A DNA stretch of 64,000 bases from Henckelia pumila (GCF_033568475.1 NC_133121.1:2914001-2978000); one strand, 5' to 3'. Shown: positions 32,486 through 45,494, numbered from the stretch's first letter. Numbers and translations: made by a program. The notes: generated by a model from the sequence alone, not told the origin.

Positions 32486-33779
32486 GAAATGATTAATTTA
32501 TTTTTTAGTCCCTATTTTATATTATTTTCAGTTTTTATATTAAATATTAGTTGGTTAATTGGTCTAATTTTTATTATTTTGAGTGTTCTCCCATTTTAAT
32601 TTGATCCATTTTATTTTTAACAGTCCGTTAACTTAATTCCAAGACAATAAAAAAACCCAAAAAAAACATTTAAAAAGATAGTGAGCTTGAAATATGCGAG
32701 CACACTACCCTACTTTCGAACCAACAAGAACATATTTAATTTGTATCAGGCTAGATTTCCATACATTAGTTGCATTAATGAGACTTGCACTTGAAGAATT
32801 AATTCCTTTAGCTACGTCATTTTTGTGTGCGCGCGCATAGAATTAGTAGTAGATACAATAAAAGTAAGGTGACTCCTGCATGGTGAATCAATCAAATCTT
32901 TTTATTTTTTTTTTAAAGGGGAATCAATCAATTTTTTAACCACACACACATATATATACATTTTTTTAAACTTAATTTTTGTATATATTATATTATATTA
33001 TATTATATTATATTATAATTAATAGCTAGACACTAATAACCATTTATTATATTTAAGATGTGGACAATGTCGACATATATAGTTAAAGGAAGTCGGGTGA
33101 CCCTCCAATTTTATTTATTTTTGTAAAATAATTTTTGTATCGATGGCCTTATGTATAAAAATAGATGAAGCATTAGACCCGAAAGACATTAATATTGTCC
33201 CCTCCCGTCTACCTAAGTTATCTAATTTTAAAAATTTTGTACTTACAAAATTGCACCAAAATTCATGCATGGTTATTAATTGACTTAAAAATTATTGATC
33301 GAATGTATTTAATTTTTTTAGGTCTTTTATATTTATATAGATATATATATACATATATCTCGATTTATATCAAGGCAACCCCATTCAATATATTTTGTTA
33401 ATGTGATTTTTTTAGCACCATTACCACCAATAGGGCAATAATTATGATCGATCGATCGATAAAAAAATAAATACATTTTATTATATCAATATCTAGATCA
33501 TATACGTACGTACCTACTCTTTTTTTCTAAAATAACATTGATTTTAAATAATAATAAATTACAATAAACTTTGATATTTAAAATCATCATATAAATTTCT
33601 ACACTTAATAATTATAAGTATTTTGAACATATACAAATAAGTAGCCATATAAAATAGAAAGAATGGAAGTAAACATGGACCGGTCCCCAATTACGATTGC
33701 GAGTGCACTTTAATTAATTTATTCACATGGTAATTGAGAATTTATTGAGTAATAACAATAACAACAACAACTTACAACA

Positions 33780-33823
<44 letters not shown>

Positions 33824-35381
33824 TAGCTAGCTAGTTGTTCGAATCCAATCATGGCATTCATCAGGCCTATCATGAAAGACCCAAAATACTTAACAAAAAC
33901 ATCAAATATATAATTATAAAAGAACTGGACAATGACGGGGGATCGACGGTTGACCCTTCATTTTTATTTGAACTTAATTATTATATTTATATAAAGTGAT
34001 GTATATAAAAAAATGCTGAATATTACTAAGGGTAGCTAGTTAGAAAGACATATATATTCCCCTCTCCCGCTTAGCTTATGTTATCTAATTTTAAAATTTA
34101 TTTAATTACACCAAAATGCATGCTAAGAGAGAGTTGAGTGATGTTTTTTTTTATTTCCACTTCTAGCTATTTCTGTTCCAATTTCTTTATAGAATACATA
34201 ATAAAGGTGGTGTATTTGCACCGACAAGTGAATATTTGTGAATGGACAAGCGCAGGAATATATGTACAAATTCAGACTAAGGGCTAGGGGACCGCGTACT
34301 CTCTATTTTTTTTTATTATTATTAAATTAAATTAATTTGAGGCACTCGATCCCGCATGCACATGATTCTTGTTTAATTTGAAAATTGATCAAATGTATAT
34401 AATTTTGTAGGTCTTTTATATATCTTAATTAATATATATATATCAAGGCAACGCGGCCCATACTCCATTGTCATGCACCAATATGAGTTTTGTTCTGTTT
34501 ATATATGCAATTTCACAGCAATATCAGACTCAGATGACATTTAATTTCGTCATTTCATTAGCTTTAATAATTAGTAAAGGTTTATAACGTACAGACAAGT
34601 ATATATACTATATATATATCCCTAATTAATCCCCATTTTACATATAGAGGCCATGGTTCTCCTTCTACTCACACAGTCACACGTTGACGGGAAATGCATG
34701 GGTGTGCAATTTATTTTTATTGTTAGTGAATTGAGTATATAATTAAAAGTTACATCGCCCATTAATAAACATATATATTAATCAACCATAATCTATATAT
34801 AATTAAAAGTTACATCGCCCATCTTGAATATAATTAGTTGCTTAAATTAAAATCCACCTAGACATGCATATATAATTGGACCATACATTAATACGTACAC
34901 TTCTATCTAGCTAGCGTACGTGCCATATGGTAATAAATAAAAATATATATATTTTTAGGATATTTAGCAAAATAATAGCTTATACATAGCTAGATAGTAA
35001 AGAATCGCATTCTTCACTTTTATTTTGGGAAGGAAATATTAAAGCAACGATACATGCACTTTTCTTTGAATTAGCTAGTTGTAATATTGTTCAAACACGT
35101 CAGCCGCTAAAACACAATATTTTTGGTTGCAATGTCCCAAACCCTAATAAATAAATAATTAGTAAAATCAACATTCATACATTCTAATCTCGATCGAATC
35201 AACCATCTTTTACGTACGCTTATTTAACTACATGCAAGGATATGACAAATCTAAAAAAAAATACTTTGAAATCATCAAGTGAAACTTCAATATTATAATT
35301 TGAATAGACACGTACACATACATACACAATCTCAACAAAAAAATAAAATAAAATAAAATAAAAAATCAGCGTTTAGTTATC

Positions 35382-35427
<46 letters not shown>

Positions 35428-35537
35428 GCACACATGTGTGCGCTTAGTTAGGGAGCTAGCTTAATAGGATCATGACTACTTATTAAGCACTCGGCCAGCT
35501 TATTTTACTAAGCATTCCAAGGCTTCACTATACATTA

Positions 35538-35591
<54 letters not shown>

Positions 35592-36016
35592 CATGATGTA
35601 TATATTAAATTAATAATTTTTAGGATATATTAATGTAAATAGCTAGCACAATGACTAATATATCAAGGATATATTAGGATTGATATGTTTGTCATTAGTC
35701 TTTGCATGAATTTTAAAATTATGCTTTCAACTCAGTGTGACTTATTGTGATGCATTTTCTATCATATGAATCTAAAATTTATCAACTACGTACTAATTAA
35801 TAAGACCTATATATATACCATGTACTGATATTAACTTAAAATACATGCACCTCATGATCATATAAATAAATTTGAAATTTTATGAGATCGATCGAAGAGG
35901 GTGGGGTGGTCAAGGTAAATGGAGCTAATTTTTTTCTTTAGTTAATTCTAACATAAAAACACGAATATAAACATTTAATTGCACAAGGTCCAGAGTTTGG
36001 ATGAAGGATCCAATAT
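32486..36016. other. AT-rich intergenic DNA with local duplications and TA runs
   Basis: No gene seen. Microsatellites: TTATA repeats at about 32985-33015, (TA)n at 33784-33821, (AAAAT)n near 35340-35362, (TA)n at 35387-35426 and (AT)n at 35543-35586. A short unit (aattaaaagttacatcgccc) occurs at 34740 and 34800. A larger degenerate duplication is listed separately. Confidence 0.5.
33060..34470. repeat. Degenerate tandem duplication of non-coding DNA
   Basis: Blocks at about 33090-33400 and 33945-34460 share an ordered series of motifs. These are a gttgaccct/gtgaccct phrase, gaaagacat followed by cccctc-cccg, ttatctaattttaaaa, caccaaaat-catgca, attgatc-aatgta, taggtcttttatat and tatatcaaggcaac. 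No coding sense is seen in either. It is probably an old local duplication. Confidence 0.55.
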
Positions 36017-36516
36017 ATATATACTATTTCCTTCAGGTACACCTCTCCTACCACTACTCTCAATACAACTAGATCAGTCCAACAAGTGAAAAATATCCTG
36101 CACTGTCGCAGTTTGGGAACAGATGAGCTTTTTCATGAGTTACAAGGCATGGTCGGGGAGCTGTGGCTGGAAGAAACTGAGGTGGCAAGGCATTGGCATG
36201 GTGGAGATGACAGTGTAATGAATATCGTCAATGAAACTGATGACCCAGTCGGGGAAAGGGCAAAGGATGAGGGTGGCAGAAATCAGGGGCTGGTTAGAGT
36301 TCGGGTAGAGGTGTTTCATGAAAGACCACTGAGAGGACTTGATCGAGAAGTCGACTCGACCTCCATGGCAAACCAACTTCAGTTTATGAAGAGACTGCAC
36401 AAGTGTTTTGCCGTGAGTTAGTAAGTCGTGCAGCTGCTTACTAAAATTTGAAAAGACAGACACACTAAAAGGATTCCGAACAAAAAAAAGACAAACGTGC
36501 CTATATAATTATGATA
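36017..36516 (-). pseudogene. Second copy of the PX-tail / PPR-fragment region, with an 870-bp deletion
   Basis: About 36017-36088 matches 16127-16193 (the last bases of PX exon 14 and the start of intron 14). From about 36090 the match jumps to 17064 and runs to about 17483, so 16194-17063 is missing, including the last PX exon. The junction shares gtgaaa. On the minus strand, 36463-36140 is open and encodes a PPR-like N-terminus (LLTHGKTLVQSLHKLKL, SSQWSFMKHLYPNSNQPLIS, SFIDDIHY). This frame is longer than in copy 1, but the repeats themselves are absent. Confidence 0.75.
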
Positions 36517-36777
36517 AAGCTTACATATATGCCCGTATTCAAAGTAAATTCAGTTGAAAACAACTACAGAAAAACTACCACTCACTAGGATATGCCTCAA
36601 TTCTAACCCTCTCTTTTCATGACTGGAAACGTGATCGAGCAAGCCTTGGAAGCCAATCAACCACAACCCGAAACAATAAAACCTACAAAAATACCTACAA
36701 AACCAAACCCCACATAAAGCCACACGTGAATCGCGACTATAAAACAAGAAAATTGTACATAAAAAAAGTGGTTATTC

Positions 36778-37020
36778 TCAAGCCACAGCGACCGGCTGCG
36801 GCTTCGCTGGACTGAATTTTTTTCTGGAGTCTTGGAAATCTTCCATGTTATAGATAACGGTGATGTACAATGAGCAGCTAGGACACCGTGCGATTTCTTC
36901 ACCAATCTTGAGATCCTCTTTGGTCATCTGGAAGAGGTCTCCACATGGGCAAGGGTATGTGTAAGCCTGCAAATCTTCGTTCCACTCCATGTCCTCAATC
37001 TCAACATCATCGTACGACAT
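36778..37020 (-). CDS. DPH3: Diphthamide biosynthesis protein 3 (CSL zinc-finger protein), 80 aa
   Basis: A single open frame from ATG 37020 to TGA 36778. The protein starts [16 protein letters not shown], typical of eukaryotic DPH3, and carries the four zinc-binding cysteines at 24, 26, 46 and 49 (CPCGD and CPSC). It then continues with SLYITVIYN and a short Lys/Pro tail. DPH3 is the electron-donor partner of the radical-SAM enzyme DPH1-DPH2 in the first step of diphthamide formation on elongation factor 2. It also interacts with Elongator. The length matches the family (about 80-90 aa). A possible 3' splice acceptor (TTTGAGTAG) about 37 bases upstream of the ATG hints at a 5' UTR intron. 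The gene is intact and not linked in function to its neighbours. Confidence 0.93.
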   Translation of the reverse strand: MSYDDVEIEDMEWNEDLQAYTYPCPCGDLFQMTKEDLKIGEEIARCPSCSLYITVIYNMEDFQDSRKKFSPAKPQPVAVA

Positions 37021-38797
37021 TGTTTCGTCTGCGTTTAGTGTTTCTTCTCCTCTCTTGCCTACTCAAATGTAATACGGTCAATATGAAGGGTTGAAGAATT
37101 TGAAAGCAAAATTTATTTATATTTATATCCGTTAAATGGTCGAGTTTGCAAGTTAGAGCATTTCTATGCAACTTCTCTTCTAAAATTCAATAAAACATTT
37201 TAATAATAACAGTAACCATAGCCCAAGAAAAAATATTAATTTATCAAAAAACGCATACTAACGGAGTCTGAGATAGGTAAAGAAACACGTATGATGTATA
37301 TCGAATTCGAATGGTCGTACTAATGGTTTAGAACCCAACACAAATGTCATGACACTAAAACAAGGGACAAACTGATGGCTTCGAAAGTAAGTCCTGATCA
37401 AAATTTGCACAGGGACAATGCAAAGGACCAAGCTCAGACATCCTACAATCATATTGATCTCATACTTGCAGAATTCATCTAACATGCGACAAAGCTCTAT
37501 GTGCAATGCTTGAATACCATGATATTCATGCAAATAAAAGAAATGTGATATAAACATCATGCAAACCAAATAAATTACAAGCTAACTCATGCAATCCTTT
37601 GAGTCGGCCACAAATATTAAGTCACCTAGTGTCCTTAACTCTGAATTTCAACTGAAAATTTTGTAAGATGATTCCAAATAATTTATAAAGCCAAAAATAC
37701 ACATCAAAGGATTGCATAAAACACCATTTTTATAATAATATTTATTTCAGGCAAGCTTTGACAAAAAGGTTGTTTATCATACTACACTTTGATGTTAAAA
37801 GGAAAAATATATGTCCCAAAGGACCTAATTTCGGCCCTTCAACAGACCCCGAAGCACAACTGTTTAAAGGCTGAAATCTGCAGCAGCTTTGGACTGCTGC
37901 ATAGATCCCTGGTTCGGGCCATTACGGCCCTTTCCCAACTTGTAAACGAGATATGCTATGACCCTGAAAGTCTTATATGCATTCCTATTTTTCTGAGAAG
38001 CTCGCAACTTTAAAGACTGAAATAAAACATTGGACCAGAAAACAACCCAAAACGTCAAAATTGCAAAAAATCTGAAAAACAAATCAGCCAAGAAATTATA
38101 CCTGTTCGATGACCGAGAATCGTTCAAAGTTGACCTAAAAAAATATCTTTATATATCACGCGGAGGTGTTCGGATGAGAAATCAGAAACGAAAGGAATTT
38201 TTGAAGATTTCTCGGCAGATTGTTTTCGGCTTCTGCTTTACTCCGGATGCTACGATGGCCGCCGGCGGTGTATCTGTTTGGGGATGGGGATTTTCCAGGC
38301 GGCTAACGATCTAAGCAAGGGCTTCTTCCACTTCATTTTTCATTCTTATTTATAAGTTCTGATGGGCCGGAAATATTCAATTGGGCCAAAATCTAAAAAA
38401 GCCGACTTTTTGGGAAATAGATTAGAATCCAAACTTCTCGGCCCATGCTCCAAACTATATATGTAATAAAAATAAAAAGAAAACAAAATTAAACTTGCGC
38501 AAATAGTAAAAATATTTTTAAAAAAATGAAATAAAAAAATAAAGGATTTTCTAAATTTGACTAATTATTTATGGCATTACTTTTCCTTTCCATATTGGTT
38601 AATTAAATACTAGCCTTGGGATATATGAACTCATAGAAAAAATAATGAAACTCATACATAAAAATAAATATGGATTGTTGGATACTAAATTAATTAAAAA
38701 TTTTACTCATTACACGTTGAAAGATAGTTATTGGGAATTTTATGTGAAAGAACGTATATATCACATTTCTTTATCTTTTAGATTTTGCTTTTTATGT
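37021..38797. other. Upstream region of DPH3
   Basis: It should contain the DPH3 5' UTR and promoter. A GC-richer patch at 38160-38320 could be a 5' exon or a second transcript, but no frame there is convincing. The remainder is AT-rich with no gene recognised. Confidence 0.4.
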
Positions 38798-39600
38798 CTT
38801 GACATGTGTTTAAATTGATCTCATGAGTTTAAATTAATCTTATCCTATTTATCTTATTATGATTGATCAAGAGTGAATAACTTATCTCTTGTTTAAAGAG
38901 ATAAGTCACATCTTATCTAGTGATAACATATCTTAACAAATTTGTGTTTGAATTTTCTTGACATGTGTTTAAATTGATCTCATGAGTTTAAATTAATCTT
39001 ATCCTATTTATCTTATTATGATTGATCAAGAGTGAATAACTTATCTCTTGTTTAAAGAGATAAGTCACATCTTATCTGGTGATAACATATCTTAACAAAT
39101 TTGTGTTTGAATTTTAGGTAGGATTTCAAAAAGGTCTAAGACTATCCTACAAAACGAGGGAGACACTGAGAACGAGAATTGCAGAAAATAAAGACTGACC
39201 ATTGAAGAAATTCTGAAGTTCTTTATGTCGAGATCCAGTGTTGCCGAAGAGTGTTGGAGACACTGAAAAGCACACGAGTGAAGGGTGTTCTGAAAGTGGT
39301 TGTTTTGGATTTGTTGCGTTCGGCAGATTGTGGAAACATCCTATTGGTTTTGGCTCTAGTTTTAACTAGTGTTTAGGATATTGTTTTATGGTTTTCTCAA
39401 TTTGTTGAGAAAAATATTTTTTTTGTAATCACTAGTTGTTTTTGTGTAAAGTGGTTTATTTTACTAGTGATATTTTTTTTTGCCCTGAGGCATTACTTGT
39501 GCTTAAATATCTGATTATTTTATTTTTAAAAGTTTTAATTATTCCGCTGCATGTGTTTTCTTGAAGTGTTGATAACACTGAAAGACAACACTGACTCTCA
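38770..39600 (+). mobile_element. Probable solo or truncated copia-type LTR
   Basis: It begins AT-rich with the 159-bp tandem duplication. It continues through a U-rich region (39350-39490) and ends with the phrase attccgctgcatgtgtttt and gttgataacactgaaagaca. Such LTR tails are known from plant copia elements. No gag or pol and no second LTR was found, so this rests on sequence style only. Confidence 0.4.
38798..39115 (+). repeat. Tandem duplication, period 159 bp
   Basis: 38798-38956 and 38957-39115 are near-identical (one A/G difference seen, ctagtg against ctggtg). Each starts cttgacatgtgtttaaattg. It lies at the start of an LTR-like sequence. Confidence 0.9.
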
Positions 39601-39742
39601 AAATTATTTATGGTATTTTTGTAATTGAGATGTCAAATCCTTTCATTATATATGGTCATAACAAAAATTAATGTAACATGGTTGATTATTGAAAAAAAAA
39701 CACATATAAAATTTGGCAAACACTTGTATGCAACCGTTGCAC

Positions 39743-39863
39743 GGGTCATATTCGTGTGACGGGTCTCTTATATGGGTTATCCATTAAAAAGTATTACATT
39801 TTATGTCAAAAGTATTACTTATTATTATAAATATGGATAGGGTTGACCCGTCTCACGAATGAG
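39743..39863. mobile_element. 121-bp MITE with 10-bp direct repeats
   Basis: accgttgcac flanks it at 39733-39742 and 39864-39873. The inner ends pair imperfectly: cgtgtgacgggtc against gacccgtctcacg, and ttatccat against atggatag. A 9-10 bp target duplication suggests a Mutator-type MITE. A related fragment (ttgtgagacagtttatcc) occurs near 62560. Confidence 0.7.
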
Positions 39864-40879
39864 ACCGTTGCACAGGAGTGTTACTCATAAAATTTAGTTT
39901 GATAATAGTTATAGGAAGGAGAGCATCATAGATACATACGTAGTGATTTGGATAACCCTCTAATATAATATAGACCTGGATTCATAAAATTAAGCCTCCC
40001 TCGCCTATATTATTTCATGAATGCGTGCATGTAGTATCAATACTGATATCAACGGTCATTTTCAACGTACGGAGAGAGAAATAGATAATAATATGATTTG
40101 CATGAAGATCGATTGTAGATCATATTAGATTTGTTAGGTAAATGAACAAAAAAAATTTATTGAAGATATTTTTCTGCACGCTTTAAAATACAATATAAAA
40201 TCATACTCTTCATATTTCGACTATCAATAGTAGATTTTTTGTGAAATATTCGTGTAACCATCTGTATTTTCAAATAAATGCATCATGCTCTCTTCACAAT
40301 TTTTCCATCTTTATTTTTAAATAAATGTAATTGAAATGCATAAAGTATTGGAGTCATTGGACTGATGTGTGTGTGAGAGGATTAAGAAGGCAAGTAATGA
40401 AACAATTAATGAGCGAACGTTTTGTCTCAAGTGGCTCAGCACCAGCCAGCCGTGAAAACGGCCCAACCATCAGCTTGGCTGAAGCCATGAAAGCCGATGA
40501 CTTTAATTAATTAATTTCCACCGTTGCAGTTTTCTGTGGCTCAACTATATTCAAATTTTTATAAATCTTTTCTTTAAACCTAAAAAAGGAGTATAATATT
40601 TTAATTAATATCTAACATGACTCACACAGAAATTCGATTCCACAAGTCAGGACTTGTGACACGAATGAATGATTTTCTTTATCCTTTTTACATAAAATAT
40701 TAGAAAGGGGATAGGAAATATGGAGACCCATGCCCTCATAATATATATTGAATTTTCTTCAAATATCATAGCAATTAATGAATCGATGCAAAATAAACAG
40801 AAAATTATTGATCGATCGGGCCGGGAGGGCGGAATCCAAAATTTTATTTCTAATAAAATAATAGTGCTGTTAATATATG

Positions 40880-41056
40880 GGCAATTTGTTTAAAAATCTC
40901 CATATGCAAACATGTTTTGTTTTGGGGTCCCTAGTCATAAAATGTGGTACAAAACAATACAAGATGTGGTACAAATTAACAAAAAATTTGGTACAAAAAA
41001 GCGGCTAAAAAGTGCAGAGCAAAAAATGTTTGCATTGAGGATGTTTTAGCAATTTG
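40880..41056. mobile_element. MITE-like inverted-repeat element
   Basis: The left end gcaatttgtttaaaaatctc continues to atgcaaacat. The right end has atgtttgcattgaggatg and ttttagcaatttgc. Together they form an imperfect inverted repeat of about 32 bp. In between are repeated tgtggtacaaa words. Confidence 0.55.
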
Positions 41057-41220
41057 CACTTCATATATAGTTCAGTAGTTGTCAACCATTGCTGCGTATA
41101 TTAATATATACCTAGGGAATTATAAAAAATACTCAATTATTTCATTAATGGAAAACATTATATTCTTCCAATTTGAAAATGCATTTTCAATATTCATTAT
41201 GCATAACTACCAATTAATTA

Positions 41221-41485
41221 GGGTTAATTGCGTCCACACCTCCTGTGAAAAGTCTAAAAGACATAAAACCCCTTAAGAAATATTAATAGGCTAATGCATC
41301 CCTCAGTTTTTTAAAATGTAGCACATTTCACCCCTATGTTATACAAACTCGGGCACATTTATACCCTCTCGTAGGGGTTTTTATACTAATTTTTTTAAAA
41401 CATAGGGTTTAACATGCTATTAATTTTACACAGGTTTTTTATGTCATTATTGACTTTTCACAGGGGATGTGGATGCAATTAGCCC
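41221..41485. mobile_element. Mutator-type MITE, 265 bp, 9-bp target duplication
   Basis: The ends gggttaattgcgtccacacc and ggatgtggatgcaattagccc form 34-bp inverted repeats with a few mismatches; both arms finish with ctgtgaaaagtc or its complement. aattaatta stands on both sides (41212-41220 and 41486-41494). A 9-bp duplication is diagnostic of Mutator-like elements. Confidence 0.85.
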
Positions 41486-41626
41486 AATTAATTACATGCA
41501 AACCCACGCCTAGATTCGATAGATAAGTGCGATTAAACATACTTTAGCATAAAATCTTTGTTTTCTTTAAGTAAAATATTATACACTAAATTCTTTTTCT
41601 AGCCTAATTAATTAAAAGTTCAAAGC

Positions 41627-42952
41627 TTAATGCAACTCCCGTAACTTCAAAGCGCGCTCCGACACTCTCCAAACCTTAACAGACTTATCCAAGCTGCCGC
41701 TATACACGATCCACCGCTGGTCGCCGTCCTCCTCCGCCGCCAAACATTTCACCGGCCCGCTATGTCCCGAAAGCACCGCCACGAACGAATGAACCCCGCC
41801 GCCCTCCCTCCGCCACACGCATATGTTCTTGTCGGCCGAGCCGCTGAGCACCAGGTTCCCTCCCACCGCAAGACACAGCACCGCCTGCTTGTGTCCCCTC
41901 AGCACCCCACCGTACACCATCAAGTACTCCGTGTCGCCACGCTCCCAGAAGTTCACCAACCCGTCCGAGGATCCCGCGTAAACCGCCGCCGCCTCCTGGT
42001 TCGCGGCCAGAGACGTCACCGCGTGGTGTTGCTTAAGCAAAACCTCCACCGTGACATGCTTCGTGCGATTCCTCCCCGCCGCCGCCGTCTCACTCCTCCA
42101 CGACTTCACCGTCCCGTCCGCCGATCCCGTGAAAACCAGCCCATCAAAAGCCGCCACCACAGAATTCACCGCATCTTTGTGCGCCTGAATCGATTCCAAG
42201 CACTTAGAATCTGAAATCCTCCATACTTTCAAAGTCTTATCCCACGAGCCCGAATAAAGCAACCCCCGATCCACGTCCACGCTCATGCAAGAAACAGCAT
42301 CGTGATGCTTGATCCACGGGCCCGTACGATTTCTCTTAACCTCAACATAGTTTCTCGGGTCGATGGATTTGGTAAGCAAATCACGGGTCGTGGGCAAGTT
42401 CCCGATCCTTTCATAAGCCATCCTTTTATCCCCCAAGAACCTCCAAATCCTGATCTTCCCATCATGATGGCCCGTGAAAATCTTATCCCCCAACACAACA
42501 ATGGCTTTCACCAATCCACTCCCGGACTTCAACCCCGAATAGTCTTTCAAATTCCTCCACACCCGAAGATGCTTCTTCTCCGAACCCGTGTAAAGAAAAT
42601 CCCCGGAAGCCGCGAGAGAATATATGTGGCCTTCGTAAACAAGGTTCCCGATCAGCCCATGTTTCGGGACATGACTTTTCCTACTCTGTTCATCTTCACA
42701 ATATTCTTCCACGGAAAATTCTTCGGACCATTTTGATTTGGAGCTAGAGAATGATTGAGTAGTACTCCATGGAAACATTACGAAACACGCAGAAGAAGAA
42801 GCTGGTTCGCTGTTCTTTGGTTTGTTGCAACACGTGATCGCATTACGCAGCAAGAAATGATGATTAAGATTATCGAATTTTGTCTGAGGGAGATTGTTTT
42901 GGTCTAGGGAAATCAAGGCTCCATTGATTATATCATCCTCGTTCGGCGCCAT
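41627..42952 (-). CDS. WD40-repeat protein, JINGUBANG-like, 441 aa
   Basis: An intronless frame from ATG 42952 to TAA 41627. The N-terminal about 105 residues are Asn/Ser-rich and unstructured. Then come seven WD40 blades, each ending in a W-type signature: LRVW, IRIW, LKVW, VKSW, VNFW, ICVW and VKVW. The blade motifs are GSEKKH, GHHDGK, GSWDKT, GSADGT, GSSDGL, GSADKN and GSLDKS. Seven blades make one complete beta-propeller. The order and the intronless structure match the plant JINGUBANG/At1g24130 group. In Arabidopsis, JINGUBANG holds back pollen germination by interacting with TCP4. The exact member is not certain, so no symbol is given. The high GC of the frame contrasts with its AT-rich surroundings, as is usual for intact genes here. 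Confidence 0.9.
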   Translation of the reverse strand: MAPNEDDIINGALISLDQNNLPQTKFDNLNHHFLLRNAITCCNKPKNSEPASSSACFVMFPWSTTQSFSSSKSKWSEEFSVEEYCEDEQSRKSHVPKHGLIGNLVYEGHIYSLAASGDFLYTGSEKKHLRVWRNLKDYSGLKSGSGLVKAIVVLGDKIFTGHHDGKIRIWRFLGDKRMAYERIGNLPTTRDLLTKSIDPRNYVEVKRNRTGPWIKHHDAVSCMSVDVDRGLLYSGSWDKTLKVWRISDSKCLESIQAHKDAVNSVVAAFDGLVFTGSADGTVKSWRSETAAAGRNRTKHVTVEVLLKQHHAVTSLAANQEAAAVYAGSSDGLVNFWERGDTEYLMVYGGVLRGHKQAVLCLAVGGNLVLSGSADKNICVWRREGGGVHSFVAVLSGHSGPVKCLAAEEDGDQRWIVYSGSLDKSVKVWRVSERALKLRELH

Positions 42953-43072
42953 TAATGCATGTGTTGAAATATTGATATTATAGAGTAGTTTTGGTAACTT
43001 TTTTTTTTTTGTTTTTTTTGGTGGGCTTGGGGAGAATGGAGAGTTTCAATATGGAGAAAATGGAGGAAAGGG

Positions 43073-43082
43073 TTTATATAAA
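43073..43082 (-). promoter_or_regulatory. Probable TATA box of the WD40 gene
   Basis: tttatataaa lies about 121-130 bases upstream of the ATG. A pyrimidine-rich leader (ctctccattctccccaagcc on the minus strand) lies between. The spacing suits a start of transcription near 43045. Confidence 0.6.
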
Positions 43083-45225
43083 CGAGAAGAGGAGGGGGAG
43101 CTGTTTGCTGAACGAACCTACTTTTTTAGAGGGGGACACGTATTATTGGGGATGATATTATATAGATGTGGTAATTTTATTTATTAGTATTTTAATTTGA
43201 TACATGGAATGTGAATATATAGTTTAAGTGTCAACTTGTTAGTTTGTGATGGATTAAATCAGGATAGCACGTAACGTAACACGATTATAGATACTTGTAC
43301 CTTACAATTGTAATGTTAGAACGATAGAAATAGTCAAATGGTGATGCTATATATATACAAAGACTTAAATATTGGGTGATTTTAAGTGCAATGTGTAACT
43401 CAACGTGTAAACCTCTGTGTACATGTAGCATCACTCATAGTCAAAAGCCATAAGGTAATATCGATTTCATGCTGGCGTAAAAATAGCCTGTTGATATATT
43501 GTCATGTCTGAATATTTAAAATTGATTTGGTTATGTGAGTAATGTAAAAATATAGGGAAAAAAAAATAAAGTAGATTCCTTTGAGTGTTGCCCTCGGTCT
43601 ATATCATCTTGATGAAATTAAGATTGAACATTTGGATCTAGAATGAGAGCACCACTCTTATGCTAGAATTTCGTTAACTAATATTATCTGGGAAATGAAG
43701 CTGACATTCAAGGTATCAAGTTTAATTAAAACAATGTATTGAATTTGAAATTCAATTATAAAATCTATGTTCGACTAAAAAAAATAAAAATAAAAAATAA
43801 CCCTTGCACTAATTATTTTTAGTGAAAACAGATAGAAATGTGATCTTACAATTGATGTTGATATTAGGCCTTCTATTTGATTTTAGTTAGTTAGGTACAA
43901 TATGGTACAATTGTTGAGAAGCGAGGATTATCATGCTAATAGTTGATGATAATCCATTCTAAATAATACATAAATATGTACTATAGATGTGCATCCCACG
44001 CACAATTTCTCGTTTATTTCTAAAAAAAGGTTTCATTCCCATGGCTTTATAATTAGAGCGAAAATTTAATTTGAGTAATTCCATGCTTTAGGATTAACGT
44101 TCCCTTCAAAATATCTAATTATATTTAATTACTTATAGCATGCTATATCTTTTTCTTAAATACCTACAAAATCCTAAATTGTATACTTGTTAAGTCTACA
44201 TGAATTAGAGGGGTGGCTATACCAGAGAAATTTTCGATCATCTAGAGTGGAAGACTAGGATATATAGTGTACTATGTTGATATATTTAATTAAACTTATG
44301 AAAACTCATTTATATATAAGCATGCCTTGCATGAAGATCATACAGTACAAAAACTCGACTAGCATGCAGCAAAACCACCGAAGAGACACACACACACACA
44401 CACACACAAAACTATGTTTTAAATTATAAAATTTTAATTTTACAAGAATTTTTTTAAACATATTCAATTTTAAAATTTTTTAATGTCTTTAATTAGGAGT
44501 TGGTTTTTTATATAAATTTTTTTTCCTATCATCGATCGATGCCATTATTTCGAAGTGTTGACCACTGTTCACACGACTACTTCTCAATAATTGCTTGTCT
44601 AATTACTTTTTCGAGTGTTCTTTAGCAATTGTTAGCTCGAAACGCACGGGATTGATAAATATACAAATACCATTACTAATTAAAATGTGAAAATTTCACA
44701 TGCGCGCTTTGGTGCAACACTCTATCAGCCAGGCCAAGAATTATTAGTTTTCCACATTATATATCCATTCCTCGAATATTTTAAATTTTTTTTTCGAATT
44801 TTTTCATCCTCCCTTTTTAGCAGAATGCAAACAAAGGCTATTTAAATGTCATATTGTAAGAGTGTGACATGTGGGTAACTTAATTTATCATTTTCGATGA
44901 AATACTTAAATTTTAGAGTATTAAGTTAAAACAAATTAAAAATGATATATGTAAAATGAAAGTTACACACGTGATTATAAAAATTAATTTTTGAAAATTA
45001 TAAAATTATCACATTGAAGTGTGTTTGAAATAACTTTATACTTTCAAAACCACTAATACATTTTTTTTACGAGAAATTCAGATAAACATCTCACGATTAT
45101 TAGATGAATACAAATATAAAGAACCCATCAATATATTTTTTTTTTCAAGTGATATCTTCATCCGAACATCTCATCAAATAACCAGCATATCATCACTCGG
45201 GAATAAATTAAAAAAAAAATACTTT
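43083..45225. other. AT-rich intergenic DNA
   Basis: Distal upstream region of the WD40 gene. It has an (AC)n run at about 44385-44408. No gene recognised. Confidence 0.45.
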
Positions 45226-45494
45226 TTTGGTCCACTAACTTGTTCATGTGTCTGATTTTGGTCCATTAACTTTTTGAAGTTTTGTTTTGGTATACTAACT
45301 TTTAATTTTCAGTGATTTTGGTCTAAATGCATACGTGTCAGCTAGACATTGGTCCATGCCGATATTTTTCAGCCAATGTCTAGTTGACATGTATGCATTT
45401 GAATCAAAATCGCTGAACATTAAAATTTAGTATACCAAAATCAAATTTAAAATTATTAATGGACCAAAATCAAAACATGAATAATTTAATAGAG
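45226..45494. mobile_element. Long fold-back MITE, about 270 bp
   Basis: The two halves are imperfect reverse complements for most of their length. ggtccactaacttgttcatg pairs with catgaataatttaatagag, and ttttggtatactaacttttaa with the region around taaaatttagtataccaaaa. gcatacgtgtcagctagaca pairs with tgtctagttgacatgtatgc. The loop is only about 25 bp. Mutator-derived fold-back MITEs of plants look like this. Confidence 0.75.

Noticed and set aside
37258-37569. 103-codon minus-strand frame
   Set aside because: No motif or homology recognised and ordinary AT-rich composition; no support for a gene.
37864-38127. 87-codon minus-strand frame upstream of DPH3
   Set aside because: Low-complexity hydrophobic and basic stretches without family resemblance. 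It is probably untranslated leader, intron or chance.
41762-42214. 150-codon open frame on the plus strand
   Set aside because: Antisense shadow of the GC-rich WD40 coding region. Its Arg/His/Pro-rich composition comes from reading the complementary strand.
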